From: Desulfonema magnum
Lineage (GTDB): Bacteria; Desulfobacterota; Desulfobacteria; Desulfobacterales; 4be13
Reading direction: 5' to 3'
Assembly: GCF_017377395.1 (NCBI RefSeq)
Contig: NZ_CP061800.1
Location: forward strand, 4,423,633 to 4,487,632
DNA length: 64,000 nt
The position numbers and the translations under genes were made by a program. Below the pieces are notes generated by a model that did no database searches, was not told the origin of the DNA, and worked only from the letters and a program-made list of their open reading frames with translations. Of this stretch, positions 8,852 through 17,507 are shown one piece after another (the first letter of the stretch is position 1; each line of letters starts with the position of its first letter).

Positions 8852-10015
8852 CTGAAATCACCGTTGTTTATTTTTTTATTTATGCCACATAGCATATTCG
8901 GGCAGACCATAGCAAGCTTTTCAACAGAATAATACATTGGACAGCGTTTAAAAGCTCAATGATCAAATTTTTTGACCCGATTTGAACAAAAAGCCTGTCA
9001 TTCCGTTCGACAACCCGACTGAGCCTGACGAAATCTGAGTTCACGCCGAACGGAATGATAAAAAAAATTTGAAAATCGAATATAACATATTGTTATTATC
9101 ATTAGATCAAAAAAATTTTCAGGCCCCCGCGGGGCAGATTTTTGATAGTATTGAGAACATACGAATTGATCAATTTATGCATTTTGATATCATAAGTGCT
9201 TTGAAAACAGGATGATAAAACAGGCAGGACATTCCCATTTTCATAAATTATTTAGTCCTCAGTCCTTAATTATTGAGTTATCTATTATAAATAATAAGAT
9301 AAGTCAATGGGGGAGACAGAGTATTTGGCAGTAGGAATGTCCTGCTACAACAATCCGGATATCTGCCTTCTTTATTATCATCAATAATTTAAATTTGTTA
9401 AGATTTTATAAGGGAGGAAGAGAAAACTACGGATTGCCGTGCTGACGCTGAAAAATGATTTTCGGGTTTTGATTTTTATAATTTTTTATATAATAAACAA
9501 AATTATCATCAGGCAAAAGGAGTCGTGAATATTTCCGGACAGGCAGAACCGGATTTTTGTATGCGGAAGCGTTCCTAAACTGGGGACGCAAAGCCCGGCT
9601 TTTTTATGAGCATTTATTTGGCAGAATATGGCGGCGGGTAAAAAAAAAGCCAGGCGGAATGACTGTCACTCACGCTTGGCCTCGCTTGCTGGCAAAAGAT
9701 AATTCCCGGGAAAGAAACCCGGGTCTCTTTTCCGGGCAAATATCAGAAAACTTATGGTCTGATACTGGGGTGATGAAAATGTGGTGGTGTTCTAAAACTG
9801 GACTTGTCCCAATATTTACAGAATTGATTCAGAGAGTTATAAAGTTTAGCTCCATTTTTAGAACACTACCAATGTTTCCAAGGCTCTGAAAAAGCTAATC
9901 CTGTTTTTGTTCCCCCGCATTTTTCAAACTGTCTGATTTTTTAAAGTCATAAAAAATTTACGGAATAAAAATGGGATCGCAATTATCAGCCCGACTTGTG
10001 ACTGATCCTTAACTG
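8852..10015. other. gene-free spacer with degenerate repeats
   Basis: I see no credible gene here. An inverted repeat lies at 8999-9057 (CATTCCGTTCG ... CGAACGGAATG). The stretch around 9590-9775 carries GCCCGGCTTTTTT, AAACCCGGGT and AAACTTATGGTCTG, which are internal and right-end motifs of the AAGTACC MITE, so it is probably a decayed copy. A 110-aa ORF across it is not supported. Confidence 0.6.
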
Positions 10016-11182
10016 TCAGAATATTATCGTATGAATGAAACAGCCGTTGCTGTCATCGTCATCATCTGTGTGTTTTACTTTGTATATTTTTGAAAGGATA
10101 TTTTCAGTATAATCCTTATCATCATTTGCCACAGCCAGATATGTTTCTCCGTTGATGATAAAACTCTCCCAGTCCCGTGCGCCATTTGTGGGAACATCGA
10201 GAATTTTTAAGAAAGAATCGCCGTCCCATTTGTAAAGCTCGGAATTCACACTCCGGGTTTCATCATCCTGATTATTGGCGACGATCAGATGGTATGTGCC
10301 ATCAGTCACAAAAGCCTCCCAGTCGTGTGCCGCACTGGTGAGGAGAGACTGAAATTCTTCAAACGAATTTCCGTTCCATTTGTAAATCTTTGAATCAGTC
10401 ACACGGGATTCGGATGTCTGATTATTTGCCACAGCCAGATATGTTTCTCCGTCAATAACAAAACTTTCCCAGTCACGGGCCGCGTGTGTCGGAATTGCCT
10501 GTATTTCAACAAACGCGTTGCCATCCCATTTATAAATTTTAGAATCAATATCCCGGTTTCCGTCATTCTCCTGATTGGCCACGGCAAGATAAGCCTCTCC
10601 GTCAGTGGAAAAGCTTTCCCAGTCTCTTGCGCCGTTGGTGGAAATGGCCTGTATCTCGGCAAATGCGCTGCCATCCCATTTATAGATGACAGAATTCACA
10701 TTCCGGGTTGATCCGTCCCGTTCATTTGCAACGGCCAGATAAGTTTCTCCGTTGATGACAAAGCTTTCCCAGTCACGGGCCCCTTTTGTGGGGATATTCT
10801 GAAATTCCTCGAATAATTCGCCGTTCCATTTGAGAATCTGAGAATCAATCAGATAGTTTTTTGATTTGTCACGATAATTTGCCAGGGCCAAATATGCTTC
10901 ATTGTCAATGACAAAACTTTCACACACCTCGACCTGGTTTGCACCTATGGTCTGGATATGCTGAAATGCCTCACCATTCCATTTGTAAACAGATGATTCA
11001 GCCTTGCGGTTTGCCACCGCCAGATAAGTCTCACCGTCAATTTCAAAACTTTCCCAGCCTCTTGCCTCACCCGTATCAATCGTCTGTATTTCCTCAAAAG
11101 ACATCTCATCTGCCCAGCCTGCCATGCAAAAACCTGTTGTCAGCAGATAGATGGTGAAAAACAGCGTTTTATAATTTTTCAT
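10016..11182 (-). CDS. secreted EPTP/EAR-repeat beta-propeller protein
   Basis: The 388-aa protein has a signal peptide (LLTTGFCMAGWADE region) and about seven repeats of ~45-50 residues. Each follows the pattern ARDWESF.I.GE.YLAVAN, a variable charged stretch, then SKIYKWNG..F.E.Q.I. These are EPTP/EAR repeats, known to build a seven-bladed propeller used for protein binding, as in LGI1. The C-terminus (DDDDDSNGCFIHTIIF) resembles the start of a CFI-box C-terminal tail but stops a few residues after CFI and lacks the transmembrane helix. A GGAAAGGA site precedes the ATG. It is probably periplasmic or extracellular. Confidence 0.82.
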   Translation of the reverse strand: MKNYKTLFFTIYLLTTGFCMAGWADEMSFEEIQTIDTGEARGWESFEIDGETYLAVANRKAESSVYKWNGEAFQHIQTIGANQVEVCESFVIDNEAYLALANYRDKSKNYLIDSQILKWNGELFEEFQNIPTKGARDWESFVINGETYLAVANERDGSTRNVNSVIYKWDGSAFAEIQAISTNGARDWESFSTDGEAYLAVANQENDGNRDIDSKIYKWDGNAFVEIQAIPTHAARDWESFVIDGETYLAVANNQTSESRVTDSKIYKWNGNSFEEFQSLLTSAAHDWEAFVTDGTYHLIVANNQDDETRSVNSELYKWDGDSFLKILDVPTNGARDWESFIINGETYLAVANDDKDYTENILSKIYKVKHTDDDDDSNGCFIHTIIF

Positions 11183-11205
11183 ACCGTCTGTGTCCTTTCC
11201 ATTGT

Positions 11206-11690
11206 TGTTTCTGTCATTCCTGCGAAAGCAGGAATGACATTATGTGACACCTTAACACCTGACACCCTTCTATTATTTTTTATGTAATTATATGTCAATA
11301 TATTTTTATTTTTTTAATAAAATTACTCATAATAACAATACTTGGTTTTTTCTGTCATTCCTGCGAAAGCAGGAATCCACAGTGACATGACAGACGGAGC
11401 GAACTGGTTTTTCCGGAAGAGGCAGTCCGTTGCGACAATGGATTCCTTCTTTCGCAGGAATGACAATAAAAGCGGGAAGGACAATGAAAGCGGGAAGGAC
11501 ATAAGGCTGTGGGATGCTTTTCCCGGGAGGAGTCATAACTGCGACAATGGATTCCTGCTTTCGCAGGAATGACAATGAAAGCGGGAAGGACAATGAAAGC
11601 GGGAAGGACATAAGGCTGCAGGATGCTTTTGCCGGGGATGAGTCATAATTGCGACAATGAATTCCTGCTTTCGCAGGAATGACAGGGAGT
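11206..11690. repeat. cluster of TGTCATTCCTGCG palindromes
   Basis: At least five copies or half-copies of a palindrome (TGTCATTCCTGCGAAAGC and its complement) lie at about 11210, 11351, 11440, 11549 and 11659. They are joined by repeats of GAAAGCGGGAAGGACA. Both strands give low-complexity ORFs from this, which I do not treat as genes. Confidence 0.8.
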
Positions 11691-11857
11691 GATGGTCTCT
11701 ATAAGTTTGTATTGGTAATTTTAATATCAAATTATTTGCCAAATAAAAATATTATTGACAAATACAACCATAAAATGAAATAGAATGACACAAAAAATTG
11801 TCAGAAGCCTTTGAGCTTATGAAATGCTTTGAGAAATCTATATGGAAGGGAAACTCG

Positions 11858-13159
11858 ATGGTGCAGAATTCAAAGATGTATCTGTGGATCATTCTTTTTG
11901 TGCTGGTGTGGTGTTTATGTCTTACAGATGAAATAAGAGCAGAAAATACTTTACTGACGGGATACAAGGACGGTTTTTACATCCGATCTGATGAGCAGGA
12001 TGGGATGGAGCTGCGTGTGGGGGGAACGCTTCAGGGCGATTATCGCCATTACGGAGAAACAGCCAGAGATAACCGGTTTGATATACGGCGTGCCCGCCTG
12101 ATGTTCCGAGGCCAGCTGACTCCCTGGTTCCGCGTGGGACTGACTTATGAGTTCCAGGGAAATGAAACCAAACATCTGATTGATGCCTACGGAGAGGCTG
12201 CCATCAGCGAATTTCACAGCCTTCGTTTCGGGCAGTTCAAAGAACCGTTCAGCCTGGAATGGCAAACTAGAAATAAGGGGCTTTATTTTGCGGAACGCTC
12301 CATGGGATATTCTCTCGGACCCAAACGGGATATCGGGCTAATGCTTCATGGTTCCTTTTATCACGACACAGTGAATTATGCAGCAGGGCTGTTTAACGGA
12401 GACGGCATAGACGGGTCCTCAGGCGGAGAGAGCGACGAACCGGAACTTGCCGCACGTCTGGTGGTCAGTCCTTTCAAAGCCAGTTCCGCAGAGTGGCTGA
12501 AATTTTTACAAATTGGTGCTTCCGCAACTTATGCTCAGATTGATCTCTCCAATGTTGATCTTGAGGTCAAAAGCAGCGGCATGACAGGAACTGGCATGAA
12601 CCTTTACGTGCTGGGTCATAATACAAAATTCGGAGTCATACAGAATGCTGACAATCGCATTCGCACGTCCCTGGAAGCCGCATGGGCATGGGAATCTTTT
12701 GCGCTCACAGGGGAATATTTCCGCTTAAAATATACAGACCTGAAGCCTTCGGGCAAACCAGCCCGTGATGCTGAATTTTCCTCATGGTATGTGAGCGCCA
12801 TGTGCTGCCTGACCGGCGAAGATTTTGTTCTGAGCCGGGGAGTGATGAAGCCTCTGCATCCTGAGAGCGTTTTCAATCCCGCGGAAGGTGCTTTCGGGGC
12901 AGTTGTGCTGGCAGCCCGGGCAGAATATTTTACCGGTGATGAGGACTGGATTAATCCGGTCGCCTTTGTCTCCGTAAAAGAAGCCGATGCTTATAGCGTG
13001 GCTTTAAACTGGATACTCCACCCCATGCACCGGATGATTTTTGATTATACTTATACGGATTTTAGCGACCCGGTCAGAGTCCGGGTAAATCCTGACGGAA
13101 ATGTGGATTATGTTGAAAAAGAAAGCGTTTTAACTCTTCGTTTCAGCACAGATTTCTAA
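11858..13159 (+). CDS. OprP/OprO-type outer-membrane porin
   Basis: I choose ATG 11858, which gives 433 aa with a normal signal peptide (MVQNSKMYLWIILFVLVWCL, cleavage after IRAEN). The upstream TTG would add 20 residues before the signal. The mature protein matches phosphate-selective porin O/P proteins: an early GGTLQGDYRHY strand, RFDIRRARLMFRGQ, a FGQFKEPFSLEW motif and the conserved ERSMGYSLGPKRDIG. The end TLRFSTDF has the terminal phenylalanine of BAM substrates. It should be an outer-membrane barrel for anions, but substrate choice is not predictable. Confidence 0.88.
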   Translation: MVQNSKMYLWIILFVLVWCLCLTDEIRAENTLLTGYKDGFYIRSDEQDGMELRVGGTLQGDYRHYGETARDNRFDIRRARLMFRGQLTPWFRVGLTYEFQGNETKHLIDAYGEAAISEFHSLRFGQFKEPFSLEWQTRNKGLYFAERSMGYSLGPKRDIGLMLHGSFYHDTVNYAAGLFNGDGIDGSSGGESDEPELAARLVVSPFKASSAEWLKFLQIGASATYAQIDLSNVDLEVKSSGMTGTGMNLYVLGHNTKFGVIQNADNRIRTSLEAAWAWESFALTGEYFRLKYTDLKPSGKPARDAEFSSWYVSAMCCLTGEDFVLSRGVMKPLHPESVFNPAEGAFGAVVLAARAEYFTGDEDWINPVAFVSVKEADAYSVALNWILHPMHRMIFDYTYTDFSDPVRVRVNPDGNVDYVEKESVLTLRFSTDF

Positions 13160-13229
13160 TTGCCGGATGCGGAAAATTTTTTTTTCAGAGTAAGTAACCG
13201 GACATAATTTTCAGGTATAAATCTGACAT

Positions 13230-13363
13230 AAGTACCCGGGCAAAAGTTTCCGAGTAAACAGCGGAGAAACCCGGGTTTTTCCTTCACGGAAGGGCGGATA
13301 TTTCCGATAAAAAAAACCGGGTTTCTTCCCGGGCAAATATTGAAAACTTATGGTCGGGTACTT
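13230..13363. mobile_element. MITE, AAGTACC family, copy A
   Basis: A 134-bp element with terminal inverted repeats AAGTACCCGGGCAAAAGTTT and AAACTTATGGTCGGGTACTT. Internal motifs are GAGAAACCCGGGTTTTTCC and AACCGGGTTTCTTCCCGGG. No coding capacity. A related half-end lies just upstream near 13192. Confidence 0.8.
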
Positions 13364-13390
13364 AAGACCCGCGAGGTTTCGGAAACCCGC

Positions 13391-13416
13391 AAGTCTTCGG
13401 ATACCGAAGACTTTTT
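13391..13416 (+). terminator. hairpin with T-run
   Basis: Stem AAGTCTTCGG / CCGAAGACTT with a 3-nt loop, followed by TTT. It could terminate read-through from the porin side. It may equally be a dispersed palindrome next to MITE copy A. Confidence 0.4.
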
Positions 13417-13487
13417 GTCCGGATACTTATCCAATCAATAATTTCACAATATTTTTATAATGGAGAAAACAAAGGAGAGACACAAAG

Positions 13488-13913
13488 ATGAACAAAAGAC
13501 TATTGCACAATTCAATTTTTTTTATCGGTTTTCTGATTTTGTCTTTATCTGTTCCAGCAACACAAAGCCTTTCTGTAGAAGAAAAATCGGAAAAATTTGG
13601 CGGTCTTGGGATGGTGGTGGCGCAAATCTTCGATCAGGAGGTTGAAAATCATCTGGGTTCGTTAGTGGTGCTTGGTGTTTTGGACGGAAAGCCTGCTGCC
13701 AGCCATGGGATTCAGAAAGGGGATATTATCACCCATATTGACGGAGAACTCACAAAGGGTATGATGTTTGAGGATCTGATCTTAAAAAAATTAAGAGGCC
13801 CCATAGGATCAAAAGCTGCGCTGACAGTCAGCAGACACGGTGAAAAAACACCCTTGAATTTCAATCTCACCAGAATCGAAATAAAATATACACCCGAAAA
13901 AAAAGCCGATTAA
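13488..13913 (+). CDS. exported PDZ-domain protein
   Basis: A 141-aa protein with a signal peptide (hydrophobic stretch FFIGFLILSLSVP, cleavage near the TQSLS region) and one PDZ domain over about 50-130. The domain has the usual hydrophobic GDIITHIDG turn after GIQKGD and ends with the LTVSRHGEKTPLNFNL strands. There is no protease domain, so it is likely a stand-alone peptide-binding periplasmic protein. AAGGAGA lies ten bases before the ATG. It precedes the diheme protein gene by 90 bp and could be co-transcribed with it. Confidence 0.8.
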   Translation: MNKRLLHNSIFFIGFLILSLSVPATQSLSVEEKSEKFGGLGMVVAQIFDQEVENHLGSLVVLGVLDGKPAASHGIQKGDIITHIDGELTKGMMFEDLILKKLRGPIGSKAALTVSRHGEKTPLNFNLTRIEIKYTPEKKAD

Positions 13914-14002
13914 TTCACGGGTGAAAGGAATTAAACCACCTTAAAAATATTATAGATTATTAGTTGGACACTTATATTTTGATAAAAGATTAAGGAGGAA
14001 AA

Positions 14003-15325
14003 ATGAGAAAAAAAATTGGTATTGGTATGGCATTGGTGATGGTTGTCATATTGCCGTGCATTGCGTTTTCAGCTTACCATCACGCGGGCGAGGAAGACGC
14101 GGGGAGGTTTCTGGAAGTTTATCCGGATAAAGCGGCTACAAAATTGGATCATTGCGCATTGTGTCACACGGGTGGGCAATATGAAAAATCTGAAGGAAAA
14201 TGGGTCAGCCTCGGAAGTTGTCAGTGGTGTCACTATTCCTACGGCTATGATGGCAGCGGAAATATTGTTGACACACTGAACGCTTATGGAAAAGACTATT
14301 TCACCAACGGCAGAAACGCAGAAGCAATAAAAGCCATTGACAATCTTGATTCTGACGGAGACGGATTCACCAACCACGCGGAAATCGAGGCCATTCGGTT
14401 TCCCGGGAACGCGGATGATGACCCGGACAAAAAAGCAGCTCCGTCGCGTGTTTACACAAGAGCGCAATTGGAAGAAATGCCTTCCCATACCCAGTTTTTT
14501 CTGATGAACACATCCCGGTCCGGCGATTTTTACGCGGAATATACCGGCGTACCAATGGAAGATTTGTTAAAAGATGCGGGAATCCTGGATTCAGCCACTG
14601 GCATTACAGTATTTGCACCTGACGGATGGTCCCAGTATCATCCTCTGGAATATGACGAAGAACCCGAGATGTACCATGTGAAAGGAACCTACCCCGAGGC
14701 AACCTATCAATATGTGCCTGATGCTGAACAATGGTGTGATTACAGCGCCCCTTCCTGCGTGGGCAGAAATCATAATGATCCCATCCATGTGACCGGCGGC
14801 TTGAAAATGATTCTTGCATATCAGAGAGAAGGAGCAAATCTGACTCCCGGTATTCTTACACAGGATAATAAACTGGACGGCGAAGGTCCCTATCGGGTTG
14901 TTGCGCCACAAAAAATCCCAAATCCTCCGGATCAGTCAAGCCGGTCCGATAATCAGGATGTGACATGGCCCTATAATTACGACTGGGACCATAACGCAGG
15001 CGCGGCCACACGCTCTGTCACCATGATCCGGGTGGAGCCTCTGCCGGAAGGAACGACCGATATTGATGTTATGGAAACTGGCTGGAATTACATTGATCAG
15101 GAAAAAATCATTATTTACGGGGCCATCGCTGAAACCAGTAATGACGGGAATGAAACTGATGAAGAGGATGACGGAGATGCCGCGGATGAAAAGGATGACG
15201 ATGATGACAGCGGCAGTGACTGCTTTATCTCCAGTGCGGCTTGTGATATGAATTCTGTCATACTCATGTCTTCTTTGTTCGGTGTTGCTCTGATTACTTC
15301 TGTTTTCACTGGGCGGAAAAAATAG
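14003..15325 (+). CDS. secreted GEGP-motif diheme protein with CFI-type C-terminal anchor
   Basis: The 440-aa protein has a signal peptide (ALVMVVILPCIAFSA) and two c-type heme motifs, CALCH (51-55) and CQWCH (73-77). A calcium-like DSDGDGFTN loop follows near 117. The middle (YTRAQLEEMPSHTQFFLMN, DGWSQYHPLE, GEGPYRVVAP near 292) resembles the sulfite-oxidase/molybdopterin-domain fold, and GEGP is the family hallmark. The end holds an Asp-rich linker, DCFISSAAC (C407), a ~20-residue helix and RKK: a sorting-type tail. Probable role is electron transfer at the cell surface. Substrate is unknown. AAGGAGG precedes ATG 14003. Confidence 0.82.
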   Translation: MRKKIGIGMALVMVVILPCIAFSAYHHAGEEDAGRFLEVYPDKAATKLDHCALCHTGGQYEKSEGKWVSLGSCQWCHYSYGYDGSGNIVDTLNAYGKDYFTNGRNAEAIKAIDNLDSDGDGFTNHAEIEAIRFPGNADDDPDKKAAPSRVYTRAQLEEMPSHTQFFLMNTSRSGDFYAEYTGVPMEDLLKDAGILDSATGITVFAPDGWSQYHPLEYDEEPEMYHVKGTYPEATYQYVPDAEQWCDYSAPSCVGRNHNDPIHVTGGLKMILAYQREGANLTPGILTQDNKLDGEGPYRVVAPQKIPNPPDQSSRSDNQDVTWPYNYDWDHNAGAATRSVTMIRVEPLPEGTTDIDVMETGWNYIDQEKIIIYGAIAETSNDGNETDEEDDGDAADEKDDDDDSGSDCFISSAACDMNSVILMSSLFGVALITSVFTGRKK

Positions 15326-15390
15326 GTTCGGCAGTTCGAAAAATAATTGTCCGAACTATGATTTTCAGGAGCAGAAAAAAATATAAGTTC

Positions 15391-15447
15391 AGTTCGTAGT
15401 TCCGCCTTTAGGCGGTGTGACACCGCCTAAAGGCGGAACTACGAACT
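15391..15447. repeat. single copy of the CCGCCTTTAGGCGG palindrome
   Basis: A 57-bp near-perfect palindrome (arms AGTTCGTAGTTCCGCC and its complement, centre GTGTGACAC). The arms are identical in sequence to the hairpin stem repeated 17 times at 23.1-26.05 kb. It lies between two convergent genes. Confidence 0.85.
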
Positions 15448-15479
15448 TTTCCAACGAGAAAAAAACGGATTCGTGCGTG

Positions 15480-16592
15480 CTAAACGCAGCATCCTCTTGC
15501 GTCCACTTTTTCTTTTTGCAGAGAACCATCACAGGCCCTGAGATAAAATGTGTCGTAAAGATTCATGCACAGGGCAACATTTACCGGTATGATGCTCATT
15601 CTGTCGCCAACACGGGGAGGATGTTCACAGCGGCTAATATCAACCCAGCCGTGTTCTTCATGGAGTCGGAATATTCGGGCATGGGGATGTTCGGGGATAT
15701 ACCCCATTTCGAGATTTTCATGGCGCAATAACTGCTTTGCAGAAAGGGCCTTTGAACCTGCGTCAATGATCACCTGGCCCGGAACCACATCCGAAACAAC
15801 GCTGGTGATCACACGGGCAGCGCAGTCCTCAGGCTTACAATGGCCGAACTTCAGCACAAAATAGTCGTTCAGAAACGCGGTTCCCACACGAATTTCAGTG
15901 ATATGAGGGATCAGATGCGTATTTTCAAGAGAGGGCGTGGAACCGGAGGAAACTGTTTCCGGACGGAGTCCCGCACTGCACAGGGCCTCATATAGCGGTT
16001 CCCATGATTCACGGATTTGTCTGAAAGCGTGCGGATCCCTTGCAGCGTCGCCATATAACTGCCCCAGATACATCTGAATGCCATCATAACTGAGTCCGTC
16101 TTTGGTTTCCGCATATCGGGCAAGTCTTACAACCTCTTCAGGATCGGCCACCCCGCAGCGATGAAGCCCCGCATCGAACATCACAAGAATTCCGAGAATT
16201 GTATTATATCTGACAGCCGCATCTGCCAGCGATGCCATGACATACTCCGAATCCGCGGCAACCCTCACCTTCTGTTTCTGAGAAATCTTTGCGAGAATCT
16301 CCGCACGGACAATCCCCGCGGCAGGATACGCCACTGTGATATCCGTATCTCCCAGCGCTGCCATGACCCGGGTTTCTTCGGCCTTTGCCGTGCAGATTCC
16401 CACGGCGCCGGCTTCCATTTGCTTCCGTGCGATACAGAGGGATTTATGGGTCTTTACATGGGGGCGGACAGAGAACCCGTGCTGTTCCGCGTAATTATGA
16501 ATACGGCGGATATTTTTTTCCAGGATTTCCTCATCAATGATAAGAAAAGGCGTGGGAACCGATGCTGTGAGATTCAGTAATTCTTTTGTCAT
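15480..16592 (-). CDS. PLP fold-type III enzyme, D-threonine aldolase/D-serine dehydratase-like
   Basis: I choose ATG 16592 (370 aa), preceded by GGAAAGGAA. The alanine-racemase-like barrel has the PLP lysine K47 in RPHVKTHKS, preceded by TPFLIID. The family's C-terminal beta domain shows HEEHGW and IIPVNVALCMNLYD. In metal-dependent members the latter reads P-x-H-x-C-x-x-x-N; here the histidine and cysteine ligands are replaced by N and A. It may therefore act as a racemase or another PLP enzyme rather than a zinc-dependent dehydratase. It lies 45 bp downstream of two nicotianamine-synthase-like genes on the same strand and could supply or process a D-amino acid for a metallophore. Confidence 0.82.
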   Translation of the reverse strand: MTKELLNLTASVPTPFLIIDEEILEKNIRRIHNYAEQHGFSVRPHVKTHKSLCIARKQMEAGAVGICTAKAEETRVMAALGDTDITVAYPAAGIVRAEILAKISQKQKVRVAADSEYVMASLADAAVRYNTILGILVMFDAGLHRCGVADPEEVVRLARYAETKDGLSYDGIQMYLGQLYGDAARDPHAFRQIRESWEPLYEALCSAGLRPETVSSGSTPSLENTHLIPHITEIRVGTAFLNDYFVLKFGHCKPEDCAARVITSVVSDVVPGQVIIDAGSKALSAKQLLRHENLEMGYIPEHPHARIFRLHEEHGWVDISRCEHPPRVGDRMSIIPVNVALCMNLYDTFYLRACDGSLQKEKVDARGCCV

Positions 16593-16627
16593 TGCAAATT
16601 CCTTTCCGAAGAAAGTGAGAACACAAT

Positions 16628-16655
16628 TTCTCACTTCTCACTTTTCACTTCTCAC
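16628..16655. repeat. heptamer repeat containing a stop codon
   Basis: Four TTCTCAC-type units on the plus strand. Read on minus they encode the last residues and the TGA stop (16638-16640) of the NAS-like gene. Confidence 0.75.
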
Positions 16656-17507
16656 TACAAAAACTGAGGTATTATTCACCGGCGGTTCAGGACGGATTCT
16701 GGCATATTCCCTGAATTCATGAGGAAGATCAAAAACAGACTGGTCATCTAAAAGACGCCTCAGACCTTTCTCATAAATCCGGTACGACACTTTTGAGCCT
16801 GCCGGAAGCGACTCTGCAAGATGGGCAAAAATTTCATCTTTTGGCAAAGCATCAGCCCCCACCATAATCATCTGACAGTTTTCGCCCCTCGCCCCTTGCC
16901 TCTCGCCCCTCGCCCCTCGCCTCTCGCCCCTCGCCTCTATTGGCAAAGAAAAGTGATTTCCCTGGATAATACGAATATGTTCGCTTAATCCGAGAATCCT
17001 GACAAGATCACGGGAAAGTTCGGCAATTTCAGGAGACTGTTCAATGCCAATACCTCTGACATGATATTGCTTGTAAAGAGAGATAAGGCTCAGCGGCAGA
17101 GGCCCGCTGCCCAGGAAAACCACCTGATCTCCGGCCCCAAGTTCGCCCCCCTGGTATTCCATCCGCGCAAGTCCGAGATAATTGGGATAATATATGAACT
17201 GTTTTAACTGGTCCCAAGGATCGGTCCCGCTGAGAACCGACCTCGCACACGCTGTCTCTATTCTCAGCCCGTTCATTCTTTTGACGCGGGATATCTGTTT
17301 TATGGCGCGCTGAAAATCCTGATCCTGGAACATTTCTTCTGCTGTATGATCATCAATCTCTGTCGAAGCCAGATAATTGAGGCGTTCAAGATAAGGACGG
17401 AAAACATCATCCGGCCCCTTCAGAATATCATCATCTGAGAGCGGACAGATCCCTTCGTAAATATCAAGAAATTCTTTTTTTATAGTATTCCATATAGTTT
17501 TTTTCAT
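16638..17507 (-). CDS. nicotianamine synthase-like protein 1
   Basis: The 289-aa protein resembles nicotianamine synthases. It has an N-terminal helical part, the DPWDQLKQFIYYPNYLGLARME motif that begins the catalytic domain, a Rossmann-type SAM site VVFLGSGPLPLSL (130-141), and the conserved end PPVNNTSVF. The family transfers 3-amino-3-carboxypropyl groups from S-adenosylmethionine to make nicotianamine or opine-metallophore backbones. Residues ~191-209 (EARGERRGARGER...) are encoded by a heptanucleotide repeat and are absent from the neighbouring paralogue. The start overlaps the upstream paralogue by 4 bp (ATGA), so the pair is coupled. The enzyme may be intact or impaired by the insert. 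Confidence 0.82.
   Translation of the reverse strand: MKKTIWNTIKKEFLDIYEGICPLSDDDILKGPDDVFRPYLERLNYLASTEIDDHTAEEMFQDQDFQRAIKQISRVKRMNGLRIETACARSVLSGTDPWDQLKQFIYYPNYLGLARMEYQGGELGAGDQVVFLGSGPLPLSLISLYKQYHVRGIGIEQSPEIAELSRDLVRILGLSEHIRIIQGNHFSLPIEARGERRGARGERQGARGENCQMIMVGADALPKDEIFAHLAESLPAGSKVSYRIYEKGLRRLLDDQSVFDLPHEFREYARIRPEPPVNNTSVFVVRSEK
16882..16937. repeat. intragenic heptamer repeat in NAS-like gene
   Basis: Eight 7-bp units (TCGCCCC x5, TCGCCTC x2, TTGCCTC x1). They lie inside the NAS-like ORF and leave the reading frame open, adding an Arg/Gly/Glu-rich segment between the SAM-domain strands. Confidence 0.85.

Noticed and set aside
9557..9889. 110-aa plus-strand frame
   Set aside because: It overlaps a degenerate MITE and has no ribosome site or recognisable motif.
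11327..11742. Frames rich in SFLRKQES
   Set aside because: Translation of the TGTCATTCCTGCG palindromes; a common false gene.
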